Shown piece after piece: positions 17,716 through 27,501 of a DNA stretch of 64,000 nt (position 1 is its first letter; every line of letters starts with the position of its first letter). The notes beneath the pieces were generated by a model. The model did not search any database. It was not told the DNA's origin and saw only the letters and a program-made list of their open reading frames with translations. The DNA is from Luteimonas rhizosphaerae. GTDB lineage: Bacteria; Pseudomonadota; Gammaproteobacteria; Xanthomonadales; Xanthomonadaceae. The stretch lies in NCBI RefSeq assembly GCF_002849595.1, contig NZ_NRQR01000008.1, positions 62,001 through 126,000 on the forward strand, given 5' to 3'. The position numbers were made by a program, and so were the translations under genes.

Positions 17716-18836
17716 CGGCGGCGCTCCAGCGAGACGGTACTGCGCAGCCCACCGTCGACCGGTTGCACATCGAGTGCGACCGGCTCGATGCCGTGCGGCG
17801 CGAGCAGCTCGCGCAAGCTGTCGAACTCCGCGTCGTCGGTGTGCACCAGCCCGACGCGCAGACCGGTCGCAGGCGCGAACTCGTAGCTGTCGAGGCGCGC
17901 GCCCGGCAGCTGTGCAAGCGCGTCGAACAGGCCGGCGGACTGCAGCGCGAGCAGGACCGGCGCCGCGCGGCTCGCGTGCCGCGCTTGCAGCGACACGGCG
18001 GGCTGGTCGCTGCCGATCAGCGTCGGGTCGTGCTGCAGGGCGACGACGTCCGCGCGCAGCTGCAGCCAGTGCGCCCACGCGGAATCGCGCAGGGCCTGGA
18101 CGCCGAGCACGACGAGGGGGGAGAGCACGGCCAGGGTCGCGAGCACGACGAGTCGCCGGCGACGGCGTCGCCCGGCTCGATCCTGTCGCGCGTAGTCGAA
18201 CTGCAACAGGTCGAGCGACGGCGACGAGGCCACGCGCAGCGCGCCGGCCGCCAGCGCGGTAGGCGCATCGGCAGCGGCCAGCGGACGCGTCGGGCTGTCC
18301 GCGATGATCGCGCCCGCCAGCGCCGGCTCGACGGTGAAGGCCAGATCCGTCGTGCGGACGGCCAGCATGTCCTCGATGGGCGCGGTGACCAGCGCGCCGT
18401 CGTCCGCCGGTGCCAGCAGCAGGCAGTCGGGCAGGAGCACGTCGGGGACGATGCCGAGCGCGGCGCACTGACCCAGCCAGGTGTCCATGGCGGCCGTGTC
18501 GGCGAGGGCGACCAGCCGCGGCGCGGCGATGTCGTCACCGGGTGGCGCGATCGCGATGTGCAGGCCGGTCGCGACCGCGGTCTTGTCCTCGACCAGCAAC
18601 CGCGCGGCGGCGAGCGCCTGGGCGGGGAGCCGGGTCGGGATTTCCAGCGACAGCAGACGCACCGCTTCGCCCGGCACCGCGACGATTTCGCGCACGCGCG
18701 CCGCGGTGGGTGTCGCACGCGGCGGCGCGGCGCCGTCGGCGACGATCGTGCCGGCAGCATCGAGCCACCACATCCTGGCCGCGCGCGCGTCGCCGCGCGG
18801 CAGCAGGGTCAGGCGGGTGAGGGTGGGGGGCGTCAT
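17712..18836 (-). CDS. gspL: Type II secretion system protein L
   Basis: GspL recruits the GspE ATPase to the membrane. The 374-residue protein has an actin-like cytosolic domain (about 1-225), one membrane helix (about 237-258) and a periplasmic ferredoxin-like domain. Sequence identity in this family is low; assignment rests on size, topology and its place between gspK and gspM. It overlaps both neighbours by 4 bases. Confidence 0.82.
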   Translation of the reverse strand: MTPPTLTRLTLLPRGDARAARMWWLDAAGTIVADGAAPPRATPTAARVREIVAVPGEAVRLLSLEIPTRLPAQALAAARLLVEDKTAVATGLHIAIAPPGDDIAAPRLVALADTAAMDTWLGQCAALGIVPDVLLPDCLLLAPADDGALVTAPIEDMLAVRTTDLAFTVEPALAGAIIADSPTRPLAAADAPTALAAGALRVASSPSLDLLQFDYARQDRAGRRRRRRLVVLATLAVLSPLVVLGVQALRDSAWAHWLQLRADVVALQHDPTLIGSDQPAVSLQARHASRAAPVLLALQSAGLFDALAQLPGARLDSYEFAPATGLRVGLVHTDDAEFDSLRELLAPHGIEPVALDVQPVDGGLRSTVSLERRR

Positions 18837-19804
18837 TCGTCGGGAGTCCAGCGGCGGGCGGCGAGGCGCGCGGGACGCGCGCCTTCCTGTTGCAGCAGCG
18901 CATTGAGGGTCACCTGGGCGCCGGCGTATTCGACGTCGGCCTCCAGCACGAACCAGTCGCTGCGCAGCGCGACCTGGTCGTAGATGTCATTGGGCAAGTT
19001 CGCCGCGACCAGTTGTGGTTGCGCGAAGAACGCGGCCGGGTCGTGCCAGCCTCGCGCCGGGCGTGCGGCCAGCATGCCGCGCGCCTCGTCGGGCGGCACG
19101 GCGCCCAGGGTCAGCATCGTCAGCAGTGCTGCCCGCTCCGGCGCGAGTGCGTTGACGTTGACCGGCGACAGCGCTGCCTGCGGCAGCGCGCAGACATAGG
19201 GACGGATCCGCGCATAGATCGCGGCCTCGTAACCGTGGATCGCCCGCAATTCGCTGGGTTCGGCCAGCAGCGTGCCGGCCGTGCGGTACGCCGGTCGCCG
19301 CGACAGGTAGGTGCTGTCTTCCGCACCGAGCGGCGCGCGCTGCGCATCGGTGTCGATCCAGTCCGCGAGCGTGTCGGCCAGCGCCTGGGCCTGCGCGGCG
19401 CTGAAACCGATCGCGCCGAGCAGGGCGACGTACTGGCGCACGCCGATCTCCCGCCGCATCCACTGGTCCGGCACGCCGTCGACGACGCTGTTGAGATTGA
19501 AGCAGTCGGTGCCGTCGCGCAGCGACGCGCGGACCAGGCCGTTCTCGATCGGGAACAGCATCGGCTTGCCGGACCACTCGGCGGTGCCGACGCCATCGCG
19601 CGCCAGTTCCGCGACCCGGCGCCGCGCCAGCGCTTCGGCGCCGAGCGCGAACCGCTGTGCCTGCGCGACAGCTTCGGCGTTGCCGCTGCGGCGCAGCCCG
19701 AAACGCACGTCGTCGAGGATCGCCACCACCAGCACGCCCATGACGACCGTCATCAGCAGGACCGACAGCAGCGCGGTCCCGCGCTGGCGGACGCAGCGGC
19801 TCAC
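18833..19804 (-). CDS. gspK: Type II secretion system minor pseudopilin K
   Basis: The large minor pseudopilin at the tip of the pseudopilus. The 323-residue protein starts with GTG at 19804, overlapping the gspJ stop (GTGA); the longer open frame upstream is a shadow of gspJ. The short leader ends at Gly9 before the hydrophobic helix TALLSVLLMTVVMGVLV, and, as in other GspK proteins, position +5 is not Glu. The large globular domain has FNLNSVVDG near residue 102 and helix-hairpin-helix-like repeats (VNVNALAPERAALL near 220). Confidence 0.88.
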   Translation of the reverse strand: MSRCVRQRGTALLSVLLMTVVMGVLVVAILDDVRFGLRRSGNAEAVAQAQRFALGAEALARRRVAELARDGVGTAEWSGKPMLFPIENGLVRASLRDGTDCFNLNSVVDGVPDQWMRREIGVRQYVALLGAIGFSAAQAQALADTLADWIDTDAQRAPLGAEDSTYLSRRPAYRTAGTLLAEPSELRAIHGYEAAIYARIRPYVCALPQAALSPVNVNALAPERAALLTMLTLGAVPPDEARGMLAARPARGWHDPAAFFAQPQLVAANLPNDIYDQVALRSDWFVLEADVEYAGAQVTLNALLQQEGARPARLAARRWTPDE

Positions 19805-20415
19805 AGCGCGGCCTCCGGCAGTACGAACACCTGGCGCACGGCGCCGAAGTCGCGCAGCGTCATGTCGAAGCGCACGGCGTCGGGCAACGTCTCCGCGCCA
19901 CCGGTCCAGCCGTCGCTCCACTGCCGGTACGAATGGAAGCCCAGGTCCATGGACTCGACGCCGGTCAATACGATCTGCGACGTGTCGGCGGGTGCGCCGT
20001 CGAGTGCGGTGCGCGCGCTGCGTTCGAGGCGGCCATCGACGAGCCGGTACTCGACGTACTGCAGCGACGCGCGTGGTTCGCCGTCCGGGTTTTCCCAGCC
20101 GCGCCGTACGAAGGCGACGAGCGTGCCGGCGCGTGCACCGGGCGGCGCCGCGTCGAAGGCGTTGCGCGCCAGGCGTCCGTCCGGGAGGCGGATCCGGCGC
20201 AAGGCGGCCTGCGACAGATCGGATTTCAGCAGGGCATGCGCGCGTTGCAGTTCGGCCAGCCGGTCCATGCGCTCGCGGATCCGCCCCTGGTGGTCGGCCG
20301 TCCACGCGAGGATGGCGACGGCCGCCGCGGACACGAGCGCGAACACCGCCAGGGAGACCATCACCTCGACCAGGGTGAAGCCGCGCGCGCGGTTGCGTAG
20401 CGGAAGACGTCTCAC
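19801..20415 (-). CDS. gspJ: Type II secretion system minor pseudopilin J
   Basis: A 204-residue minor pseudopilin that joins GspI and GspK at the pseudopilus tip. The prepilin peptidase site is ARG12|FTLVEVMVSLAVFALV, with Glu at +5. The C-terminal globular part includes YVEYRLVDGRLERSA near residue 123, typical of GspJ. It overlaps gspI and gspK by 4 bases each. Confidence 0.9.
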   Translation of the reverse strand: MRRLPLRNRARGFTLVEVMVSLAVFALVSAAAVAILAWTADHQGRIRERMDRLAELQRAHALLKSDLSQAALRRIRLPDGRLARNAFDAAPPGARAGTLVAFVRRGWENPDGEPRASLQYVEYRLVDGRLERSARTALDGAPADTSQIVLTGVESMDLGFHSYRQWSDGWTGGAETLPDAVRFDMTLRDFGAVRQVFVLPEAAL

Positions 20416-20771
20416 CGGAACACCCAGGCCTGACCGGCCAGCTGACCGTCCTGGTCGGTCACCTCGATGTCGATCCGCAGCATGCCGGCCTCGCCGGCCG
20501 GCGTGGCCCGGCGCTGCCAGCGCCAGTCGCGACTGGCGACGCGCGTGGTGCCGTCCGACGGTCGCGCCAGCGCGCCCGCGTCGGCCAGCAGGGCATCGGC
20601 GGCGAGATTGTCGGCGACGATGGCGGCGATCACGCGGGTTTCCAGGTGGGCGGCGGTGCGGGTGCTTTCGCCTGCGAGGTTGAGCAGCCCGGCCGCGATC
20701 AGCGCCACGATCGCCAGCGCGACCAGCAGCTCGATCAGCGAAAAGCCTTGCAGGTCAGCGGCCGGGCGCAT
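20412..20771 (-). CDS. gspI: Type II secretion system minor pseudopilin I
   Basis: A 119-residue minor pseudopilin that nucleates tip assembly. The leader ends at Gly9 before FSLIELLVALAIVALI, with Glu at +5. The small globular domain includes RDWRWQRRATPAG near residue 81. The ATG at 20771 lies inside the 3' end of gspH (17-base overlap) and gives the correct short leader; an earlier start would add Arg/Ser-rich sequence. Confidence 0.87.
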   Translation of the reverse strand: MRPAADLQGFSLIELLVALAIVALIAAGLLNLAGESTRTAAHLETRVIAAIVADNLAADALLADAGALARPSDGTTRVASRDWRWQRRATPAGEAGMLRIDIEVTDQDGQLAGQAWVFR

Positions 20772-21255
20772 GGATCCGCACACTGCCGGCCGGCTCGACG
20801 CTGATGTCGACGCGCGCATCGCCGCGGACCAGGCGCAGGGTCTGCGCGTCGCCGTCGCCGGTCGGTCCGAAGCGGAACCCGAGTCGCGGCTGGCGCGGCG
20901 GCAGCGCGGCCTCGACACCCGCGTCCCAGGCGGTCGCGCCGAACGGGCCTTCGTCGAACGGCAGCCACTGGCCGAAGTCCCGGCGGCTGAAGCGGTAGCC
21001 CGCGGCGTCGACCGACACCTGGATCGTGCGGCCGCCGAGAATCGCCTCGTCGCGCGCGTGCTGCAGCCTGCGACCGAAGTCGTCGGCCTGCCGGTACAGC
21101 GTCGCGTCGTCGTCGGGCAGGGTCAGCATCACCGCGGTCGCGGCCATGCCCATGATCGCCACCACCACCAGCACCTCGAGCAGGGTGAAGCCGCGCCCGC
21201 GTAACGGGCGCGACGCCTGGCCGGAGTGACGCCGATGGGGATGGCGCCGGATCAC
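20755..21255 (-). CDS. gspH: Type II secretion system minor pseudopilin H
   Basis: A 166-residue minor pseudopilin. The leader is long and basic, ending at Gly22 before FTLLEVLVVVAIMGMAATAV (Glu at +5). The rest forms a beta-rich globular domain, with FGRRLQHARDEAILGGRTI near residue 60, typical of GspH. It overlaps gspG by 4 bases and gspI by 17. Confidence 0.88.
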   Translation of the reverse strand: MIRRHPHRRHSGQASRPLRGRGFTLLEVLVVVAIMGMAATAVMLTLPDDDATLYRQADDFGRRLQHARDEAILGGRTIQVSVDAAGYRFSRRDFGQWLPFDEGPFGATAWDAGVEAALPPRQPRLGFRFGPTGDGDAQTLRLVRGDARVDISVEPAGSVRIHAPGR

Positions 21256-21704
21256 TGCCAGTTGCCGATGTCCGCGTTGTCGGCGTCGCCGCCCGGTGTG
21301 CCGTCGGCGCCGAAGGAATAGACGTCGAAGGCGCCGCTCTGGCCGGGGATCCGGTACTGGTAGGGGTTGCCCCAGGGATCGGCCGGCAGGCGGCGGATGT
21401 AGCCGCCCTTGCGATAGCGCTCGGGGCGCGCGAGGCCGGGCGGCGCCTGCAGCAGCGCCTGCAGGCCCTGTTCGGTGCGCGGGTAGGTGAGGTTGTCGAG
21501 CCGATAGGTTTCGATCGCCTGTTCCAGCAGCGACACGTCGGCGCGCGCCTTCTCGGCCATGGCGCGATCCTGGCTGGGCAGGACGTTGATCATCACGACC
21601 GTGGCGAGCAGGCCGATGATGACGATGACGACCATCAGCTCGATCAGGGTGAAACCGGCGCTGGCCGGTCGCGGGCGTTGGCGGTGGCGGAGATGCATGG
21701 GCAT
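21252..21704 (-). CDS. gspG: Type II secretion system major pseudopilin G
   Basis: The main subunit of the pseudopilus that pushes substrate through the secretin. The 150-residue precursor is cut after Gly17 before FTLIELMVVIVIIGLLATVV. Strong family motifs follow: AISQ-type helix with ETYRLDNLTYPRTEQGL near residue 70, DPWGNPYQYRIPG near 108, and the calcium-site loop YSFGADGTPGGDADNADIGNW at the C-terminus. It lies 40 bases downstream of gspF. Confidence 0.96.
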   Translation of the reverse strand: MPMHLRHRQRPRPASAGFTLIELMVVIVIIGLLATVVMINVLPSQDRAMAEKARADVSLLEQAIETYRLDNLTYPRTEQGLQALLQAPPGLARPERYRKGGYIRRLPADPWGNPYQYRIPGQSGAFDVYSFGADGTPGGDADNADIGNWQ

Positions 21705-21744
21705 GCCTGTGCGTGGGGAGAGGATGGCGTCGGCGGCGGTCGGG

Positions 21745-22933
21745 TCAGACCAGCGCCAGCGAGTTGAACTGCAGGATCGGCAACAGAATCGACAGCACGA
21801 TCAGCGCCACCACGCCGCCGAGCACGACGATGATCGCGGGCTCCAGCAGGCTCAGCGTGGCGCTGGTGAAGGTGTCGATCTCGCGCTCCATGTAATCGGC
21901 GGCGCGCTCGAGCATCGGGCCGAGCCTGCCGTTGCCTTCGCCGCTGCCGGCCATGTACAGCAGGGTCGGCGGGAACACGCCGGCGCGGCGCATCGAGGCC
22001 GTGAGGCTGCTGCCCTCGTCGATCGCCGTCACCATGTCGAGGGTGGCGCCGCGCAGCACCCGGTTGCCGACCGTGCGCGCGGTGATCGCGAGGCCTTCGA
22101 TCAGCGGCAGGCCGCTGTCGAGCATGATGGCGAGCGTGCGCGCCATGCGCGCCGCGTGCAGGTCGCGCAGCAGGCGGCCCAGCAGCGGCAGCCGCAGCAG
22201 CAGCGCATCGATGCGCAGACGGAACGCGGGCCGTCGCAGCAGGCGCGCGAACACCACCGCGCCCACGATGGCCAGGCCGAGGCCGAGCCAGCCCCAGCTT
22301 GTCACCGCGTCGGAAATCGCGATGACGATGCGGGTCAGCAGCGGCAGTTCGCGGCCCATCGAATCGAACTGCTCGACGACGCGCGGCACGACGAAGGCCA
22401 TCAGCGCGAGCACCACCGCGCCCGCGGTCAGCGACAGCGCGGCGGGATAGACCAGCGCGCCGATCAGGCGGCCGCGCAACTGCTGCTGGCGCTCCAGCAG
22501 ATCGGCGAGGCGCTCGAGGATCTCCGGCAGCGCGCCCGAGCTTTCGCCCGCCGCGACCATCGCCCGGTACAGCGGCGGAAATGCCTTGCCCTGCTGGGCC
22601 ATCGCATCCGCCAGCCGCCGGCCCTCCAGCACCTGCGCATGCGTCGCCATCACCACCCGGCGCACGCCGCGGCGCTCGCTCTGGCTGCCGATGGTGCGCA
22701 GCGCTTCCTCGAGCGGCGCCGACGCGACGAGGGTCGCCAGCTGCCGGGTCAGCAGCGCCAGATCGCGCGTGCCGAAACGGCCGCCCGCGAGGACGCCGCC
22801 TTCGCGCGCGCGCGCCGCGTCGAGGCGAACGGGCACGAGCCGGCGCGATTCGAGCTGCGCTCGCGCCTCGCGCGGGCCGGCCGCGGCAATGGTGCCGGTG
22901 CGCATGCGGCCCTGCGCGTCGAGCGCGGCGTAT

Positions 22934-22953
<20 letters not shown>
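21745..22953 (-). CDS. gspF: Type II secretion system inner membrane protein F
   Basis: The polytopic platform protein of the secretion motor. Its 402 residues hold two repeated cytosolic helical domains with membrane helices at about 168-190, 218-240 and 370-395. Family motifs include FEYAALDAQGRMRTG at the start, LARQLATLV-like TRQLATLVASAPLEEALR near 69, and PALLYMAGSGEGNG-like TLLYMAGSGEGNGRL near 330. The ATG overlaps the end of gspE by 20 bases; a second ATG two codons later is equally possible. Confidence 0.94.
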
Positions 22954-24420
<1,467 letters not shown>

Positions 24421-24424
<4 letters not shown>

Positions 24425-26508
24425 GGCTGCGGTGCCGGCTCCGGTGCGGGCACTACCGGCGTCGCCGGCAGCGGCGCGGGCGCGACCGGTGGCGCAACGG
24501 GCGGGTTGGCGTCGAGATAGTCGCGCACCACGGCGTCGAGTTCGGCCAGGGCGGCCGGGTCGGCGCGCATGCTCTGGTCGCGCAGGTAGTCGTAGCGCTG
24601 CGCCGTGTGGCGCTGGGCATCGGCCGCGTTGCGGACGATCGTCGGGCGCAGGAACACCATCAGGTTGGTCTTGGAACTGCCGCGCGACCGGCTGCGGAAC
24701 AACGCGCCGAGACCGGGAATGTCGCCGAGCACCGGGATCTTTTCGAGGCGTGCTTCCTGGCTCTGGTCCAGCAGGCCGCCGAGCACCACCATCGCGCCGT
24801 CGTCGACGACCACGTTGGTCTCGACCTCGCGCTTGTTGAGCACCAGTTCGTCGTTGTTGCTGCTGACGGTGCCGTTGACCGACGACACCTCCTGCTTGAT
24901 CGCCAGGGTGATGCCGCCACCGGCGTTGATCTGCGGCCGCACCGTCAGATTGATGCCGACGTCCTGGCGGTCGATGGTGCGGAAGGGGTTGTCGTTGTTG
25001 CCGCTCAGCACTTCGCCGGTGGTGATCGGCACTTCCTGGCCGACCATGATCCGCGCGTCCTCGTTGTCGAGGGTCAGGATCGATGGCGTGGACAGCAGGC
25101 TCGATCCGGTATCGCTCTTGACCGCATTGATGATCAGGCCGAACAGCAGGTTGTCGCGCTCGGCCCCGAACCCCAGCAGGCCGCCGCTGAGCCCGAGCAG
25201 CGCCTGGGCGGCAGCCTGGCGGGCGGTGTCGCCCAGGTCATCGTCATCGTCGTCGTCGTCCCGGCCCGCCAGGGCGGCGCCGGCCAGCGAGGTGATCCCG
25301 GGACCGCTGTTGGAGAACTGGGTCAGGCCGACCGGAATCGAACCGTCCTTGCCGGCCAGCAGCAACTGGGTGCCGAGCCGGCTGGCGGCTTCGTCGGAGA
25401 TCTCGACCACCAGCGCTTCGACCAGCACCTGTTCGCGGCGCACGTCGAGCTGGCGGATCACATCCAGCAGGATCCGCTGGGTATCGGGATCGGCGTGGAC
25501 GATCAGCGAGTTGGCACCGGGGTAGCGCACGATCACCGGTCGCTTGCCGCTGGCCGGCGAGATGATCTGGGTATTGGCGAGGTCCGCCGCCCCGCCCGCG
25601 GCCGCGGCGGCCGGCATCGACGCCGCCGCGTTCATGCCCATGCCGCCGTTGCCGGGCAACGCATCCGGCGTCTGCCCGATCAGCTGCTGCAGGACCGGCA
25701 GCAACTGCTCGGCGCTGGCGTGCTGCAGCTTGACCACGGCCACATCGCCGTTGCGCTCGGCGCGCGCGTCGAGGTCCATCGCCAGGCGCGCGGCACGTGC
25801 GACGAGTTCCGGATTGCCGCGCAGCAGCAGCGAATTGCTGCTTTCGACCGGCAGCACCGACAGCGGCGCACTGGCCTTGTCGGCGCCGGTACCGTAGAGC
25901 TCGGCGAGCGTCGCGGCGAGTTCGCGGGCCGAGGTGTTGCGCAGGTTCACCGTATCGATGCTGGCGCTGTCGCGATCGATGCGTGCGACCAGATCGAAGA
26001 TGCGGCGCAGGTTGTCGGCGTAGTCGGCGACCAGCAACTGGTTGCCCTGCGGCAGGGCGACGACGACACCGCCGCGCCCGACCAGCGGCTTGAGGGTTTC
26101 CGCGGCCGCGCGGGCATCGATCCGCTGCAGCGGGAACACCCGCGTGGCGAAGCCGAGCGGCGAGCCGGGCTGCTGCGCGGCGACATCGTCGGGGACCACG
26201 CGATAGGTCGACGGCCCGGCGGGCACCGCGATCAGGCCGTTGCTGCGCAGCATCGCGAGCAGCACGCCCATCAGGTCTTCGTTGGACATCGAATCGCTGC
26301 GGCTGAAGGACACCGACCCTTGCACGCGGGGATCGACGATGAAGGTCGTGCCGGTCGCCCGGGAGACATCCTGGATGAAGGCCTTGAGTTCGACGTCCTG
26401 CATGCGCACGTTGCCGCTGGCTGGCGCGGGCTGCGCGGCCGTGGGCCATGCGGGGAGGGCGAGCGCGCCGGCGATCGCAAGTGACAGCGTGAGCAGACGG
26501 AAATTCAT
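24421..26508 (-). CDS. gspD: Type II secretion system secretin D
   Basis: The outer-membrane secretin channel. The 695-residue precursor has a signal peptide (about 1-25), N0 (VELKAFIQDVSRATG near 40), N1-N3 repeats (about 120-370) and the C-terminal secretin domain with VPITTGEVLSGN near 490 and LVVFLRPTI-like NLMVFLRPTIVRN near 616. Two oddities: a run of eight Asp near residue 414-421, in the region that links N3 to the barrel, and a Pro/Ala-rich C-terminal tail (about 665-695). It overlaps gspC and gspE by 4 bases. Confidence 0.94.
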
Positions 26509-27302
26509 TCGGTACCGCTTCCAAGGGTGACGGTGCGGATCTGTCCGTCACGGCGATAGGTGACGACGGCGCGGGGATCGGTCTGCAGGCGGGCCAGGAC
26601 TTCAGGCAGACGCTCGGGATCGAGCGCATCGCCGTTGACGCTCAACAACACGTCGCCAGGCTGGAGTCCGGCAGCGCGGACCAGACGGCTATCGCCCCGT
26701 GGCAACAGGGTGTAGCCGGCAACACGCCCCGCTTCACGCGTCAGGCGCAGTCCGACCTTCGACAGGAGCTGGCTGGGATTGACGTCGCGTGCGGCAGTGG
26801 TGTCGACGACAGGGGCGGGCGTCTGCACGGGAGCGGGTGCCGCCGGAGCAGTCACATCCGAGGCTGCACCATGCGCGGTGTCTTCGCGATCGTCGGGGAT
26901 CTCCAGCCGGCGCTCGCTGCCGCCAACGCGCAGCAGGACGTGGTCGACCGCCACCGCGGCCAGCACGACGCCCGGCTCCAGCGCTTCGCCGAGACCGAAG
27001 GTCCGCTGGGGGTCGCCTTCATGGGCGAGGATCGCCGAGCCGCCATCGGGGCCGGTACGCAGGCCGAACAGGCGCCATCCTGCCGCGTCGCCGGCGACGG
27101 TCGCCGCGCTCGCTCCGCTGAAGAATGGATCGTGGCCGGCCAGAAGGGGGGGAGGCTGCGCGGATGTCGTCGCAGACACGACGTCGGCTTCCGGCGAACG
27201 CAGCGGCTCGATCAGAAGCCAGCCGATGCGTCCCAGCTGCACCATGACGATGATCGCCAGCAGGATCTGCAGCCAGAACGTCCATCGGTGGATCAGGGAC
27301 AT
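26505..27302 (-). CDS. gspC: Type II secretion system protein C
   Basis: An inner-membrane protein linking platform and secretin, and helping choose substrates. It has 265 residues: a short cytosolic start (MSLIHRWTFWLQ), one membrane helix (about 10-32), the HR domain (WRLFGLRTGPDGGSAILA near 75, binding GspD N0) and a C-terminal PDZ-like domain (GYTLLPRGDSRLVRAAGLQ near 200, GDVLLSVNGDAL near 222). The ATG at 27302 is chosen for topology. It is the first gene of the eleven-gene gspC-to-gspM operon, an order like the Xcs rather than the Xps system of Xanthomonas. A TTGACT box (27357-27362) upstream may be part of its promoter, but the -10 is poor. Confidence 0.88.
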   Translation of the reverse strand: MSLIHRWTFWLQILLAIIVMVQLGRIGWLLIEPLRSPEADVVSATTSAQPPPLLAGHDPFFSGASAATVAGDAAGWRLFGLRTGPDGGSAILAHEGDPQRTFGLGEALEPGVVLAAVAVDHVLLRVGGSERRLEIPDDREDTAHGAASDVTAPAAPAPVQTPAPVVDTTAARDVNPSQLLSKVGLRLTREAGRVAGYTLLPRGDSRLVRAAGLQPGDVLLSVNGDALDPERLPEVLARLQTDPRAVVTYRRDGQIRTVTLGSGTE

Positions 27303-27424
27303 GAAGAGCCGTGGCACGTGCAGGCAGCCGGATGTAACGGAAGTGCGCACAGCCTGAGTCAAAAATATGACGCTTCGGTTGCGGTCTGCGCGAATTCGCA
27401 GCAAATCTGCAATATCCCGAAACG

Positions 27425-27457
27425 CGAGAGGCCCGGCGCATTGCGTCGGGCCTCTCG
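27425..27457 (-). terminator. Stem-loop terminator after the TonB-dependent receptor gene
   Basis: An 11-bp perfect inverted repeat (CGAGAGGCCCG / CGGGCCTCTCG) with an 11-base partly pairing loop follows the receptor stop by about 45 bases. The T-run is poor (GTTTC), so termination strength is uncertain, but it separates the receptor gene from gspC. Confidence 0.6.
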
Positions 27458-27501
27458 ACTGGCCCGCACGACCGGAGTCGTGGGGGCATCCCACCGTTGA
27501 A

